Translations under genes and position numbers: made by a program
NCBI GenBank assembly: GCA_013822765.1
Contig: PNKY01000011.1
Span: 98,194 to 162,193, forward strand
Reading direction: 5' to 3'
DNA length: 64,000 bases
Source of the DNA: Rhodospirillum sp.
GTDB lineage: Bacteria; Pseudomonadota; Alphaproteobacteria; Dongiales; Dongiaceae
In this document: positions 16,741-25,578 of the stretch, one piece after another
Layout: the number at the start of each line of letters is the position of its first letter
Position numbering within the stretch: position 1 is the stretch's first letter
Notes under the pieces: model-generated
What the model was told of the DNA's origin: nothing
Databases searched by the model: none
What the model saw: the letters and a program-made list of their open reading frames with translations, nothing else

Positions 16741-17916
16741 TTACTTCACGCGGTAACTGGCCAAAGCCTCTTCATTGATGATGACGCCGAGGCCCGGCGC
16801 GGTCGGCAACGGAATGCGGCCGTCCACCACCGGCAGTTCGACGCTGCACAGATCCTTGCGCAGGCTGGAGTCGGCCAGCTCGCGCGGCAGGAACTCGATA
16901 TAGGTACAGGTCGGCGACACCGCTGCCAGATGCGCCGAAGCCGCGATGCCGATGGCGGATTTCCAGCAATGTGGCACGACCGCGAGCCCCTTGTCCCGCG
17001 CCGCCATGGTAACGCGCCGTGCTTCGGTTAGGCCACCGACCCGGCCGACGTCCGGCTGAACCACATCGAGCGCATCGCGGTCCATCAGCTCGCGGAACTC
17101 GAAGCGGGAGTTCAGCCACTCGCCGGCGGCGACCCGAACCGGCGATGACTTGACCAGCTTGGCATAGCCTTCAATATCGTCGGACGGCAGCGGCGTCTCG
17201 ATGAAATAGATGTCCTGATCGGCGAACATGTCGATGGCGCGCAACGCTTCCTTCCAATCTGCCCAGGCGTACGCGACATCGACCATCAGCGTCATCTCCG
17301 GCCCCACCGCCTTGCGGCAGGCAGCGACGATCTTTGCGCATTCGCGATCGTCGGCAACCTGCAGCGAGTTGTGCGAGTACGGCCCTTTGATGCAGATCTC
17401 CAGCTTGGCGGCGCGAAAGCCGAGTTGTTTCGCTTTCACCGCGCGCTCTACCAGAATGCGGGTATAGGTATCGAGATCGTCGCCATCCGGCAGCAAGGAC
17501 GCGTACGGCGTAATGCCGTTGCTGTTGACTGCGCCGCCCAGCAATTGCCAGCACGGCTTGCCCTCCGCCTTTCCCCGCAGATCCCACAGGGCCATGTCGA
17601 GCGCGCCCATGGCGCAGATGCCGAGACCCCGCCGCCCCGTCATGGCGGAGCCGGTATACATCTTGTCCCACAGGCCCTCGACGTCAGTCGGGTCCTTGCC
17701 CATCAGCATCTCGGTCAGGCCGAGGCCCATGATGTGCGTGCCGGGCGCTTCGATCATGGCGCGCGCGACCCAGGGATTGGTGTCGGTCTCGCCGATGCCG
17801 ACCAGCCCTTCGTCAGTGTGGATCTTCACCACCAGATCGTCCTGCGCGGACGAGCAGGCGTCGGCGCGATAATCCGGCACCAGCAGGACGAAGCACTCGA
17901 TCTTGGTAATCTTCAT
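16741..17916 (-). CDS. Enolase-superfamily sugar-acid dehydratase
   Basis: This 391-residue mandelate-racemase-type enolase-superfamily protein has KITKIECFVLLVPDYRADAC at the N terminus. Metal ligands are in LMVDVAYAW, YFIETPL and VAAGEW, and a histidine stands in VPHCWKSAIG. It is clearly paralogous to the protein at 31249-32469, sharing the CSSAQD and GPYxH segments. ATG 17916 overlaps the stop of the ATPase gene (ATGA), so it is translationally coupled to the transporter. Such coupling suggests the acid made from the imported compound is its substrate. Exact sugar acid not determinable. Confidence 0.9.
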   Translation of the reverse strand: MKITKIECFVLLVPDYRADACSSAQDDLVVKIHTDEGLVGIGETDTNPWVARAMIEAPGTHIMGLGLTEMLMGKDPTDVEGLWDKMYTGSAMTGRRGLGICAMGALDMALWDLRGKAEGKPCWQLLGGAVNSNGITPYASLLPDGDDLDTYTRILVERAVKAKQLGFRAAKLEICIKGPYSHNSLQVADDRECAKIVAACRKAVGPEMTLMVDVAYAWADWKEALRAIDMFADQDIYFIETPLPSDDIEGYAKLVKSSPVRVAAGEWLNSRFEFRELMDRDALDVVQPDVGRVGGLTEARRVTMAARDKGLAVVPHCWKSAIGIAASAHLAAVSPTCTYIEFLPRELADSSLRKDLCSVELPVVDGRIPLPTAPGLGVIINEEALASYRVK

Positions 17917-19940
17917 ACGGCAATTCCTTCCTGTGACGTCGGCGGCCAAGCGGCGCGCGCGTGAAGTTGGTCAAGAGTGAGGTGGCAGCGCAGCCCAAGG
18001 CCGCCTTCGCCTTCGCGCCAAGGCGGCCGCTCGGTCTCGCAGATACTGCCAGCCTGCCATGCGCATCGCCCGGCATAGACGCAGCCGGCTTCGCCGCGCC
18101 TGGGTTCGGCCGCTGTCGGCGCCTTCGACGGTTTGTCTGGCCGCTGCAAGGGTACGGGGACCGCGTGCAGCAGGCTGTGCGTATAGGGATGGAACGGCGG
18201 CGCGAACACCTGCTCGCGTGGACCGGTTTCCATCACCTCGCCGCCGTACAGCACACAGACATGATCGGCCAGCATCCGCACCACAGCCAGGTCGTGCGAG
18301 ATGAACAGCATGGCGATGCCATGCTCCGACTTCAGCTGGCGCAGAAGGGTCAGGATATTGGCCTGCACCGAGACGTCCAGCGCCGACAGGATTTCGTCGC
18401 ACAGCAGCAGCGCAGGTTTCGCCGCCAGGGCGCGGGCGATCGCCACGCGCTGGCGCTCGCCGCCGGAAAGCTGGTCGGGAAACCGCTCCTGGTATGATCC
18501 GTCGAGGCGCACGTCGTCCAACGCATCGGCGACCTTCGTCCGCGCGGCCGATCCCTCCATCTTGAAGAAATGCACCAGGGGGCGTGCGATTGCCTCGCCG
18601 ATCCGGGCGCGCGGATTGAGCGATGCATCCGGATTCTGGAAGATGTACTGGATCAAACGTCGTTGCTGATCGCTCCGATCCCGCACTGCCTCAGCCAGCT
18701 TCTCGCCGCGAAGCGTGATGACGCCGCTGGCCGGCGCCGCCAGGCCGCTGATCGCCCGCGCCAACGTCGACTTCCCGCTGCCGGATTCGCCGACCAGCGC
18801 AAACACCTCGCCCTCCTTGATCTCGAACGAGGCGTCGCTGACCGCGCGGAAGCCGCGCGACTTGGGACCGTAGATCACGCTCACATGGTCGACCGACAGA
18901 ACCGCCGACCGCGCGGCCAGCGTGCCTGCGCCGGCCGCAGGCGCCGGTTCCGCGGGGACCGGCGCAATCTCCCGCCAGCGCCAGCAGGCCACAGCGCGCG
19001 CATCGTCGATGGGTTCCAACTCCTGCCGCTCGGCCACGCACTTTTCCAGCGCGTGATCGCAGCGCGGCGCGAATGGACAGCCGGGCGGCAGTTCCCGCCG
19101 TCGCAGCAAGCCGCGCAAAGGACGGGCGCGCGGCACCGACAGATCCTCGATGATGGGGATCGAGGCGATCAAGCCCTGGGTGTAGGGATGCCGCGGCTGC
19201 AGGAAGATCTCGTCGGTCGGCGCGATCTCGACCATCCGGCCGGCATACATGACGCCGATGCGGTCCGCGATCTGCGACAGCAGGGCCAGGTCGTGCGTCA
19301 CATACAGCATCGCAACGCCGATGCGGACGCGCAGCTCGCTCAGCAGCGAGATTATCTGCGCCTGCGTCGTGACGTCGAGGCCGGTCGTCGGCTCGTCCAG
19401 CACCAGCAGGTCTGGATCGCAGGCCAGCGCCATCGCGATGCAGACCCGCTGCTGCTGCCCCCCCGACAATTGATGCGGATAGCGGCGCTGGAACGCGAGA
19501 TCGGCCGGCAATCCGACCAGCTTGAGGATGCTCGCAATGGCGCCGGCATCATGCGCATTCTTGGCACGGCCGTGCGCCAGCATGGTCTCGGTCAATTGGC
19601 GCCCGATGCGAATGCCCGGGTTGAGCGCGGTGGTCGGATTCTGCGGCACGAAGGCGATCCGGTCGCCGCGCAACTGGTCCAGCTCGGCGCGCGACATCGA
19701 GGTGAGAGCCTGACTCTTGAACTGGACGTCGCCCTGCTCCACCCGCATCGACACATGCCGAAAGCCCAGCAGCTGCAGCGCTACGGTAGATTTTCCGCAA
19801 CCGGATTCCCCGACCAGCCCGAACACCTCGCCGGGTTTCAGGGAGAAACTGACATCATCCACCGCGCGTGACCAACCTCCGCCCTGCCGGTAAGCGACGC
19901 TCAGGTTACGCACCTCAAGGAGTTGATGCGCGCCGGTCAT
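17913..19940 (-). CDS. Fused dipeptide/oligosaccharide ABC transporter ATPase (DppD-DppF type)
   Basis: Two complete ABC ATPases sit in one 675-residue chain. Domain 1 has Walker A GESGCGKST, signature LSGGQQQRV, Walker B LLVLDEPTTGLD and the oligopeptide-type tail HPYTQGLIASIP. Domain 2 has GESGSGKST, LSGGERQRV, LLLCDEILSALD and a second tail HPYTHSLLHAVP with cysteines. These are the DppD and DppF halves, usually separate genes. ATG 19940 overlaps the permease stop (ATGA); the upstream extension of the frame is permease overlap. It energises the DppB/DppC pair. In rhizobia such systems import peptides, but many import oligosaccharides; the enolase genes here favour the latter. Confidence 0.93.
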   Translation of the reverse strand: MTGAHQLLEVRNLSVAYRQGGGWSRAVDDVSFSLKPGEVFGLVGESGCGKSTVALQLLGFRHVSMRVEQGDVQFKSQALTSMSRAELDQLRGDRIAFVPQNPTTALNPGIRIGRQLTETMLAHGRAKNAHDAGAIASILKLVGLPADLAFQRRYPHQLSGGQQQRVCIAMALACDPDLLVLDEPTTGLDVTTQAQIISLLSELRVRIGVAMLYVTHDLALLSQIADRIGVMYAGRMVEIAPTDEIFLQPRHPYTQGLIASIPIIEDLSVPRARPLRGLLRRRELPPGCPFAPRCDHALEKCVAERQELEPIDDARAVACWRWREIAPVPAEPAPAAGAGTLAARSAVLSVDHVSVIYGPKSRGFRAVSDASFEIKEGEVFALVGESGSGKSTLARAISGLAAPASGVITLRGEKLAEAVRDRSDQQRRLIQYIFQNPDASLNPRARIGEAIARPLVHFFKMEGSAARTKVADALDDVRLDGSYQERFPDQLSGGERQRVAIARALAAKPALLLCDEILSALDVSVQANILTLLRQLKSEHGIAMLFISHDLAVVRMLADHVCVLYGGEVMETGPREQVFAPPFHPYTHSLLHAVPVPLQRPDKPSKAPTAAEPRRGEAGCVYAGRCAWQAGSICETERPPWREGEGGLGLRCHLTLDQLHARAAWPPTSQEGIAV

Positions 19941-20827
19941 TGGTTGCCCAGGCGCACGGTGCGGCCAAGGATGCGCGCCAAGCCCTCGGTGAACAGGTTC
20001 AAACCGACCACCAGCGACGCCAGCGCCAGGCCCGGGCCCAGCACGGTGATGGGCGTGATGATGATGAGAGCGCGGTTCTCGCTGATCATCAGGCCCCATT
20101 CCGGAGTCGGTGGTCGCAGCCCGAAGCCGAGGAATCCCAGCGACCCGACCAGTACCGGCGCATAGCCGGCGCGCAGTGCGAACTCTACCAGCAACACGCC
20201 AGTGGCATTAGGCAGCAGCTCGCGGCGCATGACCGACCAGGCGCTCTCGCCGCGCAGCCGCGCCACCGTGACAAAATCCCGCGTCGCGATATCCATGGCG
20301 GCGGCGCGCGCGATGCGGGCGATGCGGGGCGCATAGACCAGCGCCACCACCAGCACCACCAGGATCGGGTTGCCGGACAGTTCCGGACCGGCCGATGCAA
20401 TGGCGATCAGCGCCAGCACCAGGAACGGAATGCTGATCAGCGCCTCCAGCAGGCGCTGCAGCAGATTGTCGAACCAGCCGCCAAGATAGCCGGACAACAG
20501 CCCCAGCACCGCGCCCACCAGGAGGCCGATGGCGGTGCCGGACAGCGAGAGCAGGATGACGATGTGCGATCCATGCACCACGCGGCTGAATACGTCGCGG
20601 CCAAGCTGATCGATGCCAAAGGGATGCGCCCAGCTCATCCCCGACAGCGGAATTCCGGTGCCCATCTGCGAAAAACCGTACGGTGCCCAGAACGGGCCCG
20701 TGATCGCCACGATCAGGTGGACCAGCAGGACGATCAGCCCGATCCGGAAGCTCTGCGGAGTCTGGCCCCACAAGGCACGATAGCGAAGCGATGCCGGCCG
20801 CGGCGCCGATGCCTGATCGACAGCCAT
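19937..20827 (-). CDS. ABC transporter permease (DppC-type)
   Basis: This inner-membrane permease of 296 residues belongs to the oligopeptide family. The DppC hallmarks are a first helix after FRIGLIVLLVHLIVAITGPF, HPFGIDQLGRDVFSRVVHGS, and the ATPase-contact loop with ARIARAAAMDIATRDFVTVA. About six membrane segments are visible. It begins one base after the DppB-type stop and overlaps the ATPase gene by 4 bp. Works with DppB, the fused ATPase and the binding protein at 21872. Confidence 0.93.
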   Translation of the reverse strand: MAVDQASAPRPASLRYRALWGQTPQSFRIGLIVLLVHLIVAITGPFWAPYGFSQMGTGIPLSGMSWAHPFGIDQLGRDVFSRVVHGSHIVILLSLSGTAIGLLVGAVLGLLSGYLGGWFDNLLQRLLEALISIPFLVLALIAIASAGPELSGNPILVVLVVALVYAPRIARIARAAAMDIATRDFVTVARLRGESAWSVMRRELLPNATGVLLVEFALRAGYAPVLVGSLGFLGFGLRPPTPEWGLMISENRALIIITPITVLGPGLALASLVVGLNLFTEGLARILGRTVRLGNQ

Positions 20828-20828
20828 C

Positions 20829-21779
20829 TCAGGCTGTCCTCAGGCGGGGATTGAGCAGCACGGCCGCGATGTCGGCGATCAGATTGGCACCGACATAGAC
20901 CAGCGCGGCGATCATGACCGTCGTCTCGATCACCGGCAGGTCCCGCAGCTGCAGCGAATCCACCAGCAGGCTGCCGAAACCCGGATAGGAAAACACCTTC
21001 TCCACCACCACCACGCCTCCGACCAGGTAGGCAAGGTTCAGCGCCGTCACGTTGAGCGTCGGCACCAGGGCATTGGGCAGAGCGTGGCGCAGCAGAACGC
21101 GCTTCGCGCTGAGCCCCTTCAGCTCCGCCATACGGACATAGTCGGAATCAAGCACCTCGATCAGGTTGTCGCGCAGCATGCGCACGGCATAGACGGCCAT
21201 CACGATCGCAAGGGTCAGCGCCGGCAGGGTCATGGCGCGCAGATAGTCCAGCGCACTCGACGAATGGTCGACCAGCGAGATCGCCGGCAGGATGGGCACC
21301 AGCACCACGAAGGTGAAGAGCAGAATTGTCGCCAGCAGGAAGTCTGGCATCGACAGCAGGACCAGCGTGACGATGGAAAGGGCGTGATCCACCGGCCGGT
21401 CGCGGCGGATCGCCTGGATCAGCGCCGGCAGCACCGTCAGAGGCAGATAAAGGAGGAACGCATAGAGCGAGAGCAGCACAGTGTTGTAGATGCGCGGCGC
21501 CAGTATAGCCGTTACCGGCCGGCTGGAGACGAGGGATTGGCCAAAATCTCCGGACAGCAATCCACCAAGCCAGTGAAGGTAGCGCACGGGCGCCGGATCA
21601 TTGAGCCCCAGCTTGATGCGCAGCAATTCGAGCGCTTCGGGCGTTGCGTCGCGGCCGAGAATGCGGGAGGCCACGTCGCCCGGCAGCACCTCCAGCACGC
21701 CAAACACGATCAGCGACACGATCAGGAGCGTCAGAACGGACAGCAGAATGCGGCCGGCCACGAGCCTCAGAATCGGCAA
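20829..21779 (-). CDS. ABC transporter permease (DppB-type), probable TTG start
   Basis: This is a DppB-type inner-membrane permease. After the first helix (AGRILLSVLTLLIVSLIVFG) come the family segments VLPGDVASRILG, GDFGQSLVS and the EAA-like loop MAELKGLSAKRVLLRHALPN. The frame is open to 21869, but the segment before 21779 encodes arginine-rich non-family residues and has no ATG nearer. A TTG at 21779 (LPILRLVAGRILL) has a GGGGGA site 5 bases upstream, so I take it as the start (316 aa). Second gene of its operon, 92 bp after the binding protein stop. Confidence 0.88.
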   Translation of the reverse strand: MPILRLVAGRILLSVLTLLIVSLIVFGVLEVLPGDVASRILGRDATPEALELLRIKLGLNDPAPVRYLHWLGGLLSGDFGQSLVSSRPVTAILAPRIYNTVLLSLYAFLLYLPLTVLPALIQAIRRDRPVDHALSIVTLVLLSMPDFLLATILLFTFVVLVPILPAISLVDHSSSALDYLRAMTLPALTLAIVMAVYAVRMLRDNLIEVLDSDYVRMAELKGLSAKRVLLRHALPNALVPTLNVTALNLAYLVGGVVVVEKVFSYPGFGSLLVDSLQLRDLPVIETTVMIAALVYVGANLIADIAAVLLNPRLRTA

Positions 21780-21871
21780 ATGCAGTCCCCCGCTTGCGCA
21801 GCGTCGCCGTGAGAACCATTCAAAAATGGAGCGGGCGCCGGCGGACCACCGGCGCCCGCATCCAGGCAAGC

Positions 21872-23401
21872 CTACTTGCTGCAGCTCAGATCTTCAAAGT
21901 TCAAATTGAAGTTCTGCGCCAGCGGCGTGTAGCCCTCGCAGCCCTTGCGCAATGCCAAGACCTGGTGAACGAACATCGGAAGCACCAGCCCGCCCTCCTT
22001 CGCCAGCAATTCTCCCGTCTGCTGGAACAGCTTTTGCCGCTCCGCCGCATCGACGGTGGTGTTCGCCTTCAGCAGCAGCGCATCGTAGTCCGGCCGCTCC
22101 CAGTGGGTTTCCTTCCATTTGGCGCTCTGCGTATAGGCGACGGCCAAACCTTCCCCAGGCGGACGCATCGACCAGGCGGAGGTCACGGCCGATTGCTTCA
22201 GCCAGACATCGTCCCAGAAGCTCTCCGCCGGCGTCACGATCACGTTGATGTCGATGCCGGCGGGCTTCGCCATTTCCGCATAGACCTGCGCCATGCGGAC
22301 CATGCCTGGGACGCCTTCCGCGGTGTAGAGGTCGAACTTCAGCCCGTCCTTGTGACCGGCCTCTGCTAGCAGCTTCTTGGCCAGCTCGTAGTCCTGCTTC
22401 GGCGCTTCCTTGACGTACGACGCCGGATTGGCGACCGGCACCGGATTGTCGGCGCCAGGCTCGCCGAAGCCAAGGAGCACGGTGTCGACCATCGCCTGCC
22501 GGTCGACCACCGCCTTCAGTGCCTCGCGGACCTTGACATCGTCGAACGGCTTGGCATCGACCCAGAACGAAATCGTCATGGAGTTCGACGCCGCTGTTTC
22601 CAGCAGCACGACCGACGGATCGTCCTTCAACGCGGGAATGACCGATGGATCGACGTTCAGCATCAGATCCACCTCGCCGGACTTGATCGCCGACACGGCG
22701 GCGACCGCTTCCTGCGCGACCGTGACCTTGATGCATTCTGCCTTCGGCTTGCCGGCATCCCAGTAGTTCGGGTTCTTGCGCAGGATGCGCACCGGCGCAT
22801 TCGGCGTGAATTCTTCCTGCATGAAGGGACCAGTGCCGTCACCGTGGAGCCGCAGATCTGCCTGCTTGGCGCCGTCGGGCACGATGTTGGTGAACTTGTT
22901 GCTGATGAGAACCGGCAGCTCCACCACCTGCTTCTTGGTGGTGAACGTCACCGTGTGCGCATCCGGCGCCTTGATTCCGTCCGGATCGAGGAACTCGAGC
23001 ACGGCGCGGGCGCCGGAACCCGTCTTCTCGTCCAGCAGGCGCTTGAAGCTGTAGACGACGTCGGCGGATGAGAAGTCCTTGCCGCTATGGAATTTGACGC
23101 CATCGCGCAGCTTGAAGGTCCAGGTCAGGCCGTCATCCGACACACCCCATTCGGTCGCCAGCTCCGGCAGGACATTGAAGTTGTCATCGATGTCGACCAG
23201 GCGGTTATAGACCGCGAACGTGTGGTAGGCATCGTCGCCGGAATGCATGTCGGCGGGATCCATCGACTGCTTCTCGCCGCTCCACTCGTATCCCAACACC
23301 TTCACACATTCGTCGCCCGCCGCGGCGAGCGCCGCGCTCGACAGCCCCGCCATCACGAGCGCGCCGATCGCCGCGCCGCACATCAATCGTGCCAATTTCA
23401 T
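21872..23401 (-). CDS. ABC transporter substrate-binding protein, family 5 (DppA-type)
   Basis: This is the periplasmic receptor (509 aa) for the downstream Dpp-type permeases. A Sec signal is plain in MKLARLMCGAAIGALVMAGL, ending ALAAAGDE. The body matches solute-binding family 5 (GLTWTFKLRDGVKFHSGKDF, DVVYSFKRLL, VKVREALKAVVDRQAMVDTV). ATG 23401 has a GGGAGG site. The first gene of a minus-strand operon that runs through two permeases and the fused ATPase into two enolase-superfamily genes. Operator site 2 lies 56 bp upstream. Ligand unknown; family 5 binds peptides, nickel, opines or oligosaccharides. Confidence 0.93.
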   Translation of the reverse strand: MKLARLMCGAAIGALVMAGLSSAALAAAGDECVKVLGYEWSGEKQSMDPADMHSGDDAYHTFAVYNRLVDIDDNFNVLPELATEWGVSDDGLTWTFKLRDGVKFHSGKDFSSADVVYSFKRLLDEKTGSGARAVLEFLDPDGIKAPDAHTVTFTTKKQVVELPVLISNKFTNIVPDGAKQADLRLHGDGTGPFMQEEFTPNAPVRILRKNPNYWDAGKPKAECIKVTVAQEAVAAVSAIKSGEVDLMLNVDPSVIPALKDDPSVVLLETAASNSMTISFWVDAKPFDDVKVREALKAVVDRQAMVDTVLLGFGEPGADNPVPVANPASYVKEAPKQDYELAKKLLAEAGHKDGLKFDLYTAEGVPGMVRMAQVYAEMAKPAGIDINVIVTPAESFWDDVWLKQSAVTSAWSMRPPGEGLAVAYTQSAKWKETHWERPDYDALLLKANTTVDAAERQKLFQQTGELLAKEGGLVLPMFVHQVLALRKGCEGYTPLAQNFNLNFEDLSCSK

Positions 23402-23456
23402 CGCTACCTCCCTGCTCTCGTTGTCACGCTGCGTTTGCCGAGCGTGCCGCGCCAAA

Positions 23457-23472
23457 TTCCAGAATGCTGGAC
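23457..23472. promoter_or_regulatory. Palindromic operator site 2 (IclR-type candidate)
   Basis: TTCCAGAATGCTGGAC differs from site 1 in three positions, two of them in the spacer. It lies in the 138-bp divergent region, 56 bp before the binding-protein start and 68 bp before the start at 23540. Confidence 0.6.
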
Positions 23473-23539
23473 TGTTGTACGCATTTATAGAATGGTAGGT
23501 TAGCTGGAATTGCCCTTAAGTCAACGGGGAGAGCGCTAG

Positions 23540-24679
23540 ATGCCGCCTATACGCTTGCGTGGAATGACGTGGGATCATCGCCGCGCGGTGGATCCGCTGC
23601 TGGCGACGCAAGCGATGTTCGCGCAGCAGCATCCCGGCATCGAGATCGAGTGGTCGTCGCGCCCCTTGCATGGGTTTGAATTCACGCCGGTTGCCGAACT
23701 GGCGCGATCCTACGACTTGATCATCCTCGATCATCCGTTCTGCGGTGACATCGCGGCCAGCAACTGCCTGTTGCCGCTGGACGATATTGTTACCGGCGAC
23801 ATGCGATCCGTCTTCGTCGGGCCCTCGCTCGAAACCTATACCTATCTGGGAAAAATCTGGGCACTGCCAGTGGACGCGGCATGCCAGGTGGCAGTGTCGC
23901 GACCCGATCTGATGGCGCGGCTCGAGAATGCCCCGCCGGCGGATTGGGCAGCATTGCTCGATCTCGGCCGAAAGGCGGCACGGCACGACATCAAGCTTGC
24001 AATCGGATTGCGCGGCGTTCACAGCCTGATGACGTTCTTCACATTGTGCGCCAATCTCGGCAGGCCCTGCGCGACCTCGTCCCGTGAACCATTCGCCGAC
24101 TTGGGCACGGCGCGCTCGGCTCTTGAGCATTTGCGCGACCTGTTGGCGCTATGCCCACGCGAGGCGTTGGACTGGAACAGCATCGCGCTGCACGACGTCA
24201 TGGTGGCGCGCGACGATCTGGTCTTCTGCCCGGCGGTCTATTGCTATGGGACGTATGCCGAGGCCGACCAGCGGCGGCCGTTGCGTTTCCATGATTTTCC
24301 AGGCCCATCCGGGCCGCGCGGCTCGACCATCGGCGGAACGGGGCTCGGCATCTCTGCGCATTGCGTCAATCCGGAAGCAGCGTTGACCTATGCGTGTTTT
24401 GCCGCCACCGCCGCTACCCAATCGGCGTTCACGCTGCACCATGGTCAGCCGGCAAGGGCCGAATGCTGGAGCGATCCGGAGATCAACGCCAGGTTCGGCG
24501 GCTGCTACCGCGACACACGCAAGACGATGGAAGGATGCTGGATCCGGCCGCGCTTTGCCGGCTATCTCGGCTTCCAGGCCAAGGCCGGCGATCTGATTGA
24601 GCATCATTTGCGCGGCGCGTTGAACGAACGCGACCTGCTCGATCGGCTGCAGAAGTTGTTCGAGGCGTCGGCGACCTAG
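23540..24679 (+). CDS. Solute-binding-like protein without signal peptide
   Basis: The 379-residue protein has the two-lobed extracellular solute-binding family 1 fold: LRGMTWDHRRAVDPLLATQA at the N terminus, YDLIILDHPFCGDIAASNCL, the hinge region GKIWALPVDAACQVAVSRPD, and a C-terminal lobe. The ATG at 23540, with GGGAGAG upstream, gives a mature-like N terminus with no hydrophobic stretch. It appears to be cytoplasmic, and a small family of such proteins starting LRGMTWDH exists beside catabolic genes. It is divergent from the DppA-type gene, with operator site 2 between. It may sense or buffer the imported compound inside the cell (inference). No permease is associated with it. Confidence 0.75.
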   Translation: MPPIRLRGMTWDHRRAVDPLLATQAMFAQQHPGIEIEWSSRPLHGFEFTPVAELARSYDLIILDHPFCGDIAASNCLLPLDDIVTGDMRSVFVGPSLETYTYLGKIWALPVDAACQVAVSRPDLMARLENAPPADWAALLDLGRKAARHDIKLAIGLRGVHSLMTFFTLCANLGRPCATSSREPFADLGTARSALEHLRDLLALCPREALDWNSIALHDVMVARDDLVFCPAVYCYGTYAEADQRRPLRFHDFPGPSGPRGSTIGGTGLGISAHCVNPEAALTYACFAATAATQSAFTLHHGQPARAECWSDPEINARFGGCYRDTRKTMEGCWIRPRFAGYLGFQAKAGDLIEHHLRGALNERDLLDRLQKLFEASAT

Positions 24680-25500
24680 TGGGCGCCAAGGCGGCCGGAT
24701 AGCTTGGCCGACGCCTCCCGCACGCGCCTGATCAACTCATCGCGGTTCTGCTTGCCCAGGCGATGTTCCGGCGCAACGACGCTGATCGCCGCAACGCAGC
24801 GACCACTGCCGTCAATGACGGGGGCAGCCACGCAGCCGGCATGCTCGTTGGTCTCGTTGAGCTCGGTGGCATAGCCCTGCTTGCGGAACTTGCGGATCTG
24901 CTGGATCAGCTTCGGAACGTCGGTGATCGAACGTCCGGTGGGCGATTGCCGGACCGAACGCTTCAACAGGGCGCCGAGGGTCGCATCATCCAGGTCTGAA
25001 ACCAGGAGCCGGCCGGCCGCCGCCCAGTTCACCGGCACGCGCGAGCCCACGCGGCTGATGATGCGGATCGATCGCGACCCCTCCTCCTTCAGCAGGACGA
25101 GCATCATGTCGTTTTCGAGCACCGAAAGCTGCACCGTCTCGCCGGTGGCGTCGCGCAGCTCTTCGACGATCTGGCTGCCATCGCGCAGCAGGTCGACCTG
25201 GCCGCGATAGGCCATCCCAAGTTCGAATAGTTTCCGGCCCAGGAACAAGCCGGCGCCGCGTCCTGACGGCTCCAGATATCCGGCCTCGGTCAGAGTCCGG
25301 ACAAGTTCATAGGCAGTCGATTTGGGAATTTGCAACGCCGCGACGATCGCACCCACGGTCGCCGGCTCGCCCTTCTGCAGCAGGAATTCGAACATTTCCA
25401 ACGCGCGCCGAACACTGCGCGAACCACCCTGCTCGTCATCGGCAGCGGCGGATACCAACTGGACAGCGGCGCGAGCGCGCGCCTTTCCTGCTTGCGTCAT
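24676..25500 (-). CDS. IclR family transcriptional regulator
   Basis: This is a 274-residue IclR-type DNA-binding protein. The N-terminal winged helix-turn-helix reads EPATVGAIVAALQIPKSTAY and onwards. The C-terminal GAF-like effector domain ends ISVVAPEHRLGKQNRDELIR. ATG 25500 was chosen because the frame upstream enters the operator. It overlaps the 3' end of the 23540 gene by 4 bp on the opposite strand. Operator site 3 lies 9 bp before its ATG, so it probably represses itself, and the four like sites in the block would be its regulon. The effector is probably a pathway intermediate. Confidence 0.9.
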   Translation of the reverse strand: MTQAGKARARAAVQLVSAAADDEQGGSRSVRRALEMFEFLLQKGEPATVGAIVAALQIPKSTAYELVRTLTEAGYLEPSGRGAGLFLGRKLFELGMAYRGQVDLLRDGSQIVEELRDATGETVQLSVLENDMMLVLLKEEGSRSIRIISRVGSRVPVNWAAAGRLLVSDLDDATLGALLKRSVRQSPTGRSITDVPKLIQQIRKFRKQGYATELNETNEHAGCVAAPVIDGSGRCVAAISVVAPEHRLGKQNRDELIRRVREASAKLSGRLGAH

Positions 25501-25508
25501 GTGTCGGA

Positions 25509-25524
25509 TTCCAACATTCTGGAC
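25509..25524. promoter_or_regulatory. Palindromic operator site 3 (IclR-type candidate)
   Basis: TTCCAACATTCTGGAC lies 9 bp before the IclR start and 55 bp before the divergent enolase-superfamily gene. A weaker half-matching sequence follows at about 25530-25545. Confidence 0.6.
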
Positions 25525-25578
25525 CAGTATCCAATATTTCAGACGATCGCGCAAATCCGCGCGACGAAGGACGGGGCG

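Noticed and set aside
15703..17031. 442-codon plus-strand open frame
   Set aside because: It lies antisense to two enolase-superfamily genes with intact active sites; its arginine/alanine-rich translation is the usual product of the opposite frame of GC-rich coding DNA.
18570..19871. 433-codon plus-strand open frame
   Set aside because: Antisense to the fused ATPase gene, whose two Walker sets are certain.
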